In this document: piece after piece, positions 58,650 through 64,000 of the stretch
Layout of the letters: each line of letters opens with the position of its first letter
Numbering within the stretch: the first letter of the stretch is position 1
Assembly (NCBI GenBank): GCA_030533085.1
Contig: JAUNJZ010000005.1
Location: forward strand, 1 to 64,000
Source: Synergistaceae bacterium
Lineage (GTDB): Bacteria; Synergistota; Synergistia; Synergistales; Synergistaceae
Direction: 5' to 3'
DNA length: 64,000 nucleotides
Made by a program: the position numbers and the translations under genes
Notes under the pieces: model-generated
Databases searched by the model: none
Seen by the model: the letters and a program-made list of their open reading frames with translations, nothing else
What the model was told of the DNA's origin: nothing

Positions 58650-59737
58650 TGAAAGAACATATCATAAAAAGATGCTCTCTGCTGCGCGAAGAGATGAAGA
58701 AAAGCGGCGCGGACGCCTTCGTCATACTGACGGAAGAGGATACGAACTGGGAAAGCCTCTTTTATATGAGCGGCTTTCGCGGCACGTCAGGGGCGCTGCT
58801 GCTCTATCGCGACGACGAGGCGGAGCTTATACTTGACGGGCGCTACGCGGCGCAGGGGCGCGAGCAGTCCCCGCACCGCACAGCCGAACAGCGCGGCGAC
58901 CTCGTCGGCGAGCTGCGCGAGAAGCTGAAAAAACACGGCGCGGCAAGGATACTCTGCGAGGCCGAAAAGACATATCACAAAAGCTGGCAAAAGCTCTCTG
59001 ACGGGCTGGGAAGCTGGGAGGACGGCGGAGAAATCATCAGGAGGCTGCGCCGCCGCAAAGACGCCGGCGAGATAGCCGAGATCAGAAAGGCCGCCGATAT
59101 CGGCGCAAAGGCATTCCTTGAAGCGCTGGAATCAGTCCGTCCCGGCATGACCGAAAAAGAGTTCGCGGCGCTGCTGAATTACAGAATCGCGGCCTCCGGA
59201 GGCGAAAGCGGCTTTGATATGATCGTCGCCTCCGGCCCGCGCGGCGCGCTGCCGCACGGACGTGCCACGGATAAGGAGATAGGGCGCGGAGAAGCTGTAA
59301 CAGTAGACTACGGCGCGCGCTGGAACGGCTACTTCTGCGACATCACGAGAAATTTTTCCATCGGCGAGCCGGACGGCGAGATTCTTGAAAGGCACGCGCT
59401 GATAACTGAGGCTCACAGAGCCGGAGCCGCGTCGCTCCGCGCGGGGGCGTCGGGAGCGGCGGCGCACGGCGAAGCGGTGAAGATATTCGCCGCCGAGGGG
59501 CTGGAAAAATATTTCACTCACAGCCTGGGGCACGGCCTCGGCCTGGAGATACATGAATCGCCGCTGCTCTCGCCGCGCAGGGACGACATACTCCGCGAGG
59601 GAGACGTCGTGACGATAGAGCCGGGGCTGTACATTGAGGGCAAAGGCGGCATGAGGCTGGAGGACGACTACCTGATAAGCGCGGAGGGGGCCGAAAGGCT
59701 GACGAAAAGCTTAAATCAGCGTTTTTACATTGCCTGA
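58646..59737 (+). CDS. M24-family Xaa-Pro aminopeptidase
   Basis: 363 residues. An N-terminal creatinase-like domain precedes a pita-bread metallopeptidase domain with the metal ligands Asp in VDYGARWNGYFCDITRNF, His in SLGHGLGLEIHES, and Glu in IEPGLYIEG and RLEDDYL. It removes N-terminal residues before proline from cytoplasmic peptides. ATGA-coupled to the AIR-synthase-like gene; last of the five-gene run starting at transketolase. Confidence 0.94.
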   Translation: MMKEHIIKRCSLLREEMKKSGADAFVILTEEDTNWESLFYMSGFRGTSGALLLYRDDEAELILDGRYAAQGREQSPHRTAEQRGDLVGELREKLKKHGAARILCEAEKTYHKSWQKLSDGLGSWEDGGEIIRRLRRRKDAGEIAEIRKAADIGAKAFLEALESVRPGMTEKEFAALLNYRIAASGGESGFDMIVASGPRGALPHGRATDKEIGRGEAVTVDYGARWNGYFCDITRNFSIGEPDGEILERHALITEAHRAGAASLRAGASGAAAHGEAVKIFAAEGLEKYFTHSLGHGLGLEIHESPLLSPRRDDILREGDVVTIEPGLYIEGKGGMRLEDDYLISAEGAERLTKSLNQRFYIA

Positions 59738-59806
59738 AAACAACTTAAAACTGTTATAATAGTCCACGTAGTTTTCGACAAAAACGACAAAGGAGAGAAT
59801 AAAACG

Positions 59807-59965
59807 ATGAAAAAATATGTCTGCACAGTCTGCGGTTACGTTTACGACCCGGAAATCGGCGATCCTGATTCAGGAATAGCGGCGGGAACGGCCTTTGAAG
59901 ATATCCCCGACGGATGGGTCTGCCCCGTCTGCGGCGTAGGCAAGGATATGTTCGAAGCCCAATAA
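59807..59965 (+). CDS. rubredoxin
   Basis: 52 residues, too short for most open-frame listings. [10 protein letters not shown] (Cys6, Cys9) and [11 protein letters not shown] (Cys39, Cys42) bind one Fe. It is a soluble one-electron carrier used by anaerobes in oxygen and superoxide detoxification. An AAGGAGAG site lies before the ATG and a TATAAT box is at 59755-59760. Confidence 0.97.
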   Translation: MKKYVCTVCGYVYDPEIGDPDSGIAAGTAFEDIPDGWVCPVCGVGKDMFEAQ

Positions 59966-60034
59966 AAACATAAGGGCGAATCTCCGGGGGCGCGTGAAAC
60001 GACAGCCGGCCCCCGCGGAAAAGAGCAAAAACAG

Positions 60035-60060
60035 TGCGGAGCCGGCAGGCTCCGCATTTT
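60035..60060 (+). terminator. terminator after rubredoxin
   Basis: TGCGGAGCC pairs with GGCTCCGCA over a 4-nt loop, followed by TTTT. It stands between convergent rubredoxin and YaiI-like genes and may work for both. Confidence 0.85.
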
Positions 60061-60502
60061 ATATTTCCTTCGCTTCCGAAATCATTCTTTCCAGCTCTTT
60101 CGCAAAGCGTTCGTCGTCCTCCTTCGCGCGTTTGTGCGGGCCTTTCGTCCTCCCGCCGCTCCGGCGGTATCTGGCCTTCAGCTCGCGCTCTTCGAGGCTG
60201 GCGTCCATCGTCTCCTGCCTGTATTCAAAGCCTGACGGACTGATGGCGCGGGCCCTTTTCCCAAGCGCCATCGCAGCGAGGCCGATATCCTGCGTCACTA
60301 TCAGGTCTCCGGCTTCGCTGAGGTTTATTATCCTGATGTCGGCCTCCTGCGGGTCTCCGCCTGTTACTATGTGATTGGCGGAGATTATCTCGTGATTGAA
60401 GTTCGCGACGGTCAGCAGCTCTATCCCGGCTCTCGCGGCGATTGCCGCCGCCCGCTCGAATGCGCCGCGCGGGCAGGCGTCTGCGTCGATTATGAGCTTC
60501 AT
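60059..60502 (-). CDS. YaiI/YqxD-family (UPF0178, DUF188) protein
   Basis: 147 residues with the family opening IIDADACPRGAFERA and the later VTQDIGLAAMALGKRARAISP. The fold resembles PIN-type nucleases, but function is not established. The start overlaps the stop of the upstream gene by one base, so the two are translationally coupled. The basic C-terminal third (RYRRSGGRTKGPHKRAK) could bind nucleic acid. Confidence 0.9.
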   Translation of the reverse strand: MKLIIDADACPRGAFERAAAIAARAGIELLTVANFNHEIISANHIVTGGDPQEADIRIINLSEAGDLIVTQDIGLAAMALGKRARAISPSGFEYRQETMDASLEERELKARYRRSGGRTKGPHKRAKEDDERFAKELERMISEAKEI

Positions 60503-60870
60503 CAGCCCTTCATGCAGCCGCAGATGTCCGCGTTTTCCCCGTCTCCAGCCTCCGCCTTTATTTCAGTTATCTTTATCGCCCCTTCTCTGTGCAGCGTGAG
60601 CGCCAGAGAAATTATCGTGGCCGGCGTCACCCCGATGGAGGCGGCGAGCTCTTCCGGACAGATAACGCCCTTTTCCTCAACGGCGCGCGTCAGCTCGCCG
60701 CCAAGGCAGCCGACCCACTGTGAAAAGAGCTGCTGCATCTCCGGCGTGACGGAGCTGGCAAGCTGGTTCGTCTTTATCACGGAGTCGAAAATCCGCGCCG
60801 AAACAAGTTCAAGCGATTTGACGAGCTGTTTCATATCCTGGTCTTCAAGGTTTTTTATATCGATATTCAT
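60502..60870 (-). CDS. hypothetical protein, possible winged-helix fold
   Basis: 122 residues I do not recognise by family. ICPEELAASIGVTPATIISLALTLHREGAI looks like a winged-helix DNA-binding segment of the MarR/ArsR kind. The C-terminus is Cys-containing (DICGC), which might bind metal. AAGGAGG upstream of the ATG is strong. First gene of a two-gene operon with the YaiI-like protein. Confidence 0.7.
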   Translation of the reverse strand: MNIDIKNLEDQDMKQLVKSLELVSARIFDSVIKTNQLASSVTPEMQQLFSQWVGCLGGELTRAVEEKGVICPEELAASIGVTPATIISLALTLHREGAIKITEIKAEAGDGENADICGCMKG

Positions 60871-60956
60871 AAAAATTGCCTCCTTTTGCTGTCTCTTTCG
60901 TGCCGCTGTGAATTATAATATAAAATGATACTTTAGGAGAAGGGATTGATTGCCGT

Positions 60957-61529
60957 TTGTCCGTTCACAATATAGATGATGAAAAGATAGCCATTCTCTC
61001 CGACACTCACGGCAGCCTCCCCGCATGGAGGCGCGCGCTGGAAGTCTTCGGAAAAGATATTCGCACAGTGCTGCACGCCGGAGACGTGCTTTATCATGGG
61101 CCGCGGAACAGCATTCCCGGCGGCTACACCCCCGCGGATCTGGCAGAGGCGATGAACTGCTTCGCCGATGACGGCGGGCGGCTGCTGATTTCGGAGGGAA
61201 ACTGCGACGCTCCGGTCGACCGTATGCTGTTAAAGCCGCAGCTTGAGCATTACATATCGGCACTATGGCGCGGCAGGAAGATCCTGATGATGCACGGAGA
61301 CAATTTCCCTCTGCTGCGCGAGATGGCGCTTGCCAACAGCGTCGACCTGGCCATATCCGGCCATACGCATGTGGCCTCTCTGGTGCGCGAGAAGGGGACG
61401 ATTTTTCTGAATCCCGGCTCGACGACGATACCAAAGGGGCGCGACCCTGAGAGCGCCGCGTTGGCCGGCGCGGATGGAGTCAGGATAGTCACGCTGGACG
61501 GAAGGGAATTGCACTTTGAGAACTGGTAG
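60957..61529 (+). CDS. YfcE-type metallophosphodiesterase
   Basis: 190 residues with all calcineurin-like phosphoesterase motifs in order: ILSDTHGS, HAGDVLYHG, EGNCD, MMHGD and SGHTHVA. Members hydrolyse phosphodiesters with two Mn2+ ions. The likely start is the TTG at 60957, with AAGGG about 12 nt upstream and a TATAAT box at 60914-60919. The next gene starts inside its 3' end, forming a compact operon. Confidence 0.9.
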   Translation: MSVHNIDDEKIAILSDTHGSLPAWRRALEVFGKDIRTVLHAGDVLYHGPRNSIPGGYTPADLAEAMNCFADDGGRLLISEGNCDAPVDRMLLKPQLEHYISALWRGRKILMMHGDNFPLLREMALANSVDLAISGHTHVASLVREKGTIFLNPGSTTIPKGRDPESAALAGADGVRIVTLDGRELHFENW

Positions 61530-62334
61530 GAGGGCGGCGAGGCCGCTTTTTAGGCGGCGCGGCTTCTGGCAGTCCGTCCTCTGGCTGCTCTTTCTAGCGG
61601 CCGGTTCGATATTCAGCTGCGTATTCGGGGTATTCGCATTTTTTACGGCGGTTTTGACAGCGGCATTCGTCGGCCTTAATGAGTTTGGCCGCTGGTCGTA
61701 CCGCACAAATTTGATAATATGCACCGGCACGGCGGTCGCCGTAGCGGTAGCCGGTATCTTTTCATGGCTCGAAGTGGCGGCGCTTTTCGTGCTATTCTTT
61801 GCCGTCAGCGCTTACCTGCTCTATTTTCGCGACAGGACGAAGCGTCTGCTCCCGCTGCTTGAAGAGTTCGCGGCGGGGCTGGCTCTGGCCCCCGATTACC
61901 GCACTGTGATTGAAAGCGGCTGGGAGGGAGTGCAGGAGATGGCTCCCGACGCCGCTGTATTCATCGTTCTTGCGGACGGCGACGGCGGCCTTTATATACC
62001 GGAACATTTCGGCGAAAAGCCACGGCGGCTGCGGAGAAACGGCGGGACGCCGTGGAAGGTGTTCGCCTCCGGAAAGCCTGCCTGTGTCGGCCGCGTTGTA
62101 ACGAGCCGCGACCAGCCGCTGGACAGGGACGCCCTCTCTCTGATATCCGTCCCGATAGCGGCGCGCGGGGAAAAGATCGGCGTTTTGCAGCTCGAGGCGG
62201 CGACGGCCGGCTTTTTCTCGGAAGAAGACATGGCGAAGCTGTCGCTTATCGCGATGCTGCTGGGACATGAGCTGTACATGTTTGAGACGGACGGGCTTCC
62301 GAACGGCGAGGATGAATGCGATGCTGATGATTGA
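61516..62334 (+). CDS. membrane protein with GAF domain
   Basis: 272 residues. Basic N-terminus, then three to four membrane helices over residues 15-100 (SVLWLLFLAAGSIFSCVF and TAVAVAVAGIF segments), then a cytoplasmic GAF-like domain (LLEEFAAGLALAPDYRTVIESG to LSLIAMLLGHELYMF). No output domain (kinase, GGDEF or HTH) follows. It may sense a small molecule and signal through a partner. Start at TTG overlapping the phosphodiesterase gene by 14 nt. Confidence 0.75.
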   Translation: MRTGRRAARPLFRRRGFWQSVLWLLFLAAGSIFSCVFGVFAFFTAVLTAAFVGLNEFGRWSYRTNLIICTGTAVAVAVAGIFSWLEVAALFVLFFAVSAYLLYFRDRTKRLLPLLEEFAAGLALAPDYRTVIESGWEGVQEMAPDAAVFIVLADGDGGLYIPEHFGEKPRRLRRNGGTPWKVFASGKPACVGRVVTSRDQPLDRDALSLISVPIAARGEKIGVLQLEAATAGFFSEEDMAKLSLIAMLLGHELYMFETDGLPNGEDECDADD

Positions 62335-63139
62335 TATGCACGTCCACAGCCGTTATTCCGACGGCAGCCTCGGCACCGCGCAGCTCGCGGCGGCGGCGAA
62401 GAGGCGCGGGCTGTCGCTGCTGGCGCTCACCGACCATGACACGACGGCCGGGCTTCCGTCATTTGCCGAGGCCTGCTCCGCGGAGGGGATAGCCGCCCTT
62501 TCCGGCATAGAGCTTTCGGCGGAGGCCCCTTATACGCTGCATATACTCGGATACAGGATAGCTCCCGGCGGCAGGCTGGAAGAGCGGCTGGCGGATATAC
62601 GGAACAAGAGGAACGCGCGCAACCTGCTTATCTGTGAGAAGCTGCGGCGGCTTGGGCTGGACGTGACGGAAGAAGAGGCGAAGGGGATATCGGGGGGCGA
62701 GGTGGTGGCCCGCCCGCACATCGCGCGGCTTCTGATAAAAAAGGGCTATGTCGGCTCGACGGCGGAGGCCTTTACAAAATATCTCGACAGGGGCGGAGCG
62801 GCATATGTCGAACGCGAGAGGCTATCCGCCGAAGAATGTATCTCGCTGATCCGCGAGGCCGGAGGTCTCGCCGTGCTCGCGCATCCGGCGCAGTGCCGCC
62901 TGGACGACGACGGGCTGCTGGCTCTGCTGGCAAGGCTCAAAGAGGCCGGACTGTGGGGCATGGAGGCGCTCTACGGCGCGAACTGCGCGGAGACGACTTA
63001 TAAGCATTTGAAGATGGCCGGACAAATGGGGCTGTATCCGACGGCGGGAAGCGATTTCCACGACGGGAGCCGCGGAACCGGGCTTGGTATGGCGGTAAGC
63101 GAGGACTTTCTGCCCTGGGCCCGTCTTCGTGTCAGATAG
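62321..63139 (+). CDS. PHP-domain phosphoesterase
   Basis: 272 residues. The PHP metal motifs DMHVHSRYSDGS and LTDHDT are at the N-terminus, VLAHPAQ and GSDFHDG further on. The family includes RNase AM / 5'-3' exoribonuclease and nucleoside 3',5'-bisphosphatase (YciV/TrpH-like), whose length matches. I start at the ATG preceded by GAGG at 9 nt; it overlaps the end of the GAF gene by 14 nt. Confidence 0.9.
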   Translation: MLMIDMHVHSRYSDGSLGTAQLAAAAKRRGLSLLALTDHDTTAGLPSFAEACSAEGIAALSGIELSAEAPYTLHILGYRIAPGGRLEERLADIRNKRNARNLLICEKLRRLGLDVTEEEAKGISGGEVVARPHIARLLIKKGYVGSTAEAFTKYLDRGGAAYVERERLSAEECISLIREAGGLAVLAHPAQCRLDDDGLLALLARLKEAGLWGMEALYGANCAETTYKHLKMAGQMGLYPTAGSDFHDGSRGTGLGMAVSEDFLPWARLRVR

Positions 63140-63202
63140 AAAAACCGGGAGGAAGCGCCGCCTTGCCGGCGGTGTGAATTTTTGCTATTGGAGGCTGGAT
63201 AG

Positions 63203-64000
63203 ATGCACAGGATAATGGATTTCAGAAGCGACACTGTAACAAAACCCACTGAGGAGATGCGCGCCGTAATAGCGTCGGCGGAGGTCGGAGACGACATATA
63301 CGAAGACGACCCCTCGTCGAACGCGCTCTGCGAGTACGCCGCGGAGCTGACAGGAAAAGAGGCGGCAATTTACGTCTGCTCAGGCACGATGGGAAATCTG
63401 ATCGCCTTCGCCACGGCCGGGCGCGCCGGAGAAAGTCTGCTGGCGGGAAAACGCTCTCACGTATGGTGTTCGGAGGTGGGCGGCTTCTCCGCGATAGCCG
63501 GGCTCTGCCCCTATCCGCTCACCGACGACGAGGGCATACCGGAGCCTTCGGAGCTTGCGGCGGCAAGCCGCGCGGACGGAGACATACATCATCCGGATAC
63601 TACGATTCTTTCTCTGGAAAACACTCATAACTATACCGGCGGCCTCGCCGTCTCGCCGGAGCGTTTCGCGCGGACGGCGCGGGAGGGCAAAAGGCTCGGC
63701 TTTCACGTTCATCTGGACGGAGCGCGCATATTCAATGCCGCCGTATTTTACGGCGTGGATGTGGCAGAGTTCACCCGCGAGGTCGATTCGGTGCAGTTCT
63801 GCCTTTCAAAGGGACTTGGAGCGCCGCTTGGCTCCATGCTCTGCGCCTCGCGCGACTTCATCGAGAGGGCGAAAAAATGGCGCAAGCGTCTGGGCGGCGC
63901 TCAGAGGCAGGTCGGAATAGCCGCCGCCGCAGGCCTTTACGCGCTGAAAAACAATATCGGCCGCCTGGCCGAGGATCACGCGAACGCGCGTCTCTTCGCG
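63203..64000 (+). CDS. ltaE: L-threonine aldolase (3' end beyond window)
   Basis: The first 266 residues of a low-specificity threonine aldolase, cut by the window edge. It opens MDFRSDTVTKPTEEMR. PLP contacts appear in HLDGAR, and the Schiff-base lysine is in FCLSKGLGAPLGS. It cleaves threonine or allo-threonine to glycine and acetaldehyde. GGAGG 8 nt before the ATG fixes the start. Threonine-to-glycine cleavage fits an amino-acid-fermenting host. Confidence 0.95.
   Translation, partial: MHRIMDFRSDTVTKPTEEMRAVIASAEVGDDIYEDDPSSNALCEYAAELTGKEAAIYVCSGTMGNLIAFATAGRAGESLLAGKRSHVWCSEVGGFSAIAGLCPYPLTDDEGIPEPSELAAASRADGDIHHPDTTILSLENTHNYTGGLAVSPERFARTAREGKRLGFHVHLDGARIFNAAVFYGVDVAEFTREVDSVQFCLSKGLGAPLGSMLCASRDFIERAKKWRKRLGGAQRQVGIAAAAGLYALKNNIGRLAEDHANARLFA

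Noticed and set aside
1-64000. CRISPR array, tRNA or rRNA genes
   Set aside because: No regularly spaced repeats beyond two copies and no cloverleaf or rRNA-like segment was recognised while reading; a dedicated search could still find something small.

Overview
The window looks like a chromosomal segment of a GC-rich, anaerobic, Gram-negative amino-acid fermenter of the phylum Synergistota (Cloacibacillus/Synergistes-like). Supporting signs are a secreted protein with a Synergistes-type C-terminal sorting tail (GGC motif, hydrophobic stretch, basic end), two TAXI-type TRAP transporters, an HypD-type glycyl radical enzyme, Na+-pump decarboxylase membrane subunits, oxygen-sensitive Fe-S oxidoreductases, rubredoxin, and a TamB/AsmA-like protein that implies an outer membrane. 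No rRNA or tRNA genes were seen. The extreme left end carries two short direct repeats that resemble the end of an IS21-type element.

Layout. 0-7 kb: glycogen branching enzyme, a GlcD-type FAD oxidase, an acyl-CoA ligase and an unusual membrane-tethered amino-acid-binding-like protein. 7-12 kb: a DUF1850 protein, an orphan NuoH/EchB-like membrane protein and a TAXI TRAP permease/binding-protein operon. 12.4-16.3 kb: a minus-strand operon of small membrane proteins, decarboxylase gamma- and beta-type subunits, a LysR regulator and deoC. 16.4-20.5 kb: GntR regulator, glycyl radical activase and a 4-hydroxyproline dehydratase-like enzyme. 20.8-27.8 kb: two aminotransferases, a YheO/DauR-like regulator and a five-gene FAD/Fe-S amino-acid dehydrogenase set. 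27.9-29.7 kb: a small accessory patch (BRO-like/Fic fusion and two XRE regulators). 29.7-34 kb: a second TAXI TRAP system with an alanine-racemase-family enzyme inserted between binding protein and permease. 34-35.2 kb: iron alcohol dehydrogenase.

35.3-44.5 kb is a methionine and cobalamin region. A methionine-rich leader peptide and a terminator/antiterminator precede a MetQ-like binding protein, and a minus-strand run carries cobU, then cobS, a HAD phosphatase, metF, a detached MetH reactivation domain and metH. B12 assembly is thus genetically tied to B12-dependent methionine synthesis. 44.5-51.5 kb: TamB-like protein, AlkA-type glycosylase, a Nif11-leader-like small protein and the sorted surface protein. 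The last has a c-di-GMP-I riboswitch candidate in its long leader. 52-64 kb: housekeeping genes in tight, often ATGA-coupled operons (macro domain, MATE, transketolase, TrmI, QueH, AIR-synthase-like, M24 peptidase, rubredoxin, YaiI, YfcE, GAF, PHP) and a threonine aldolase cut by the window edge.

The most unusual items are the methionine attenuator, the c-di-GMP riboswitch/surface protein pair, the racemase inside a TRAP operon, the orphan NuoH-like protein, a beta-lactamase-fold protein that has lost its catalytic motifs and is fused to DUF302, and the isolated Nif11-like protein. All functions are inferred by reading sequence; no database search was run.
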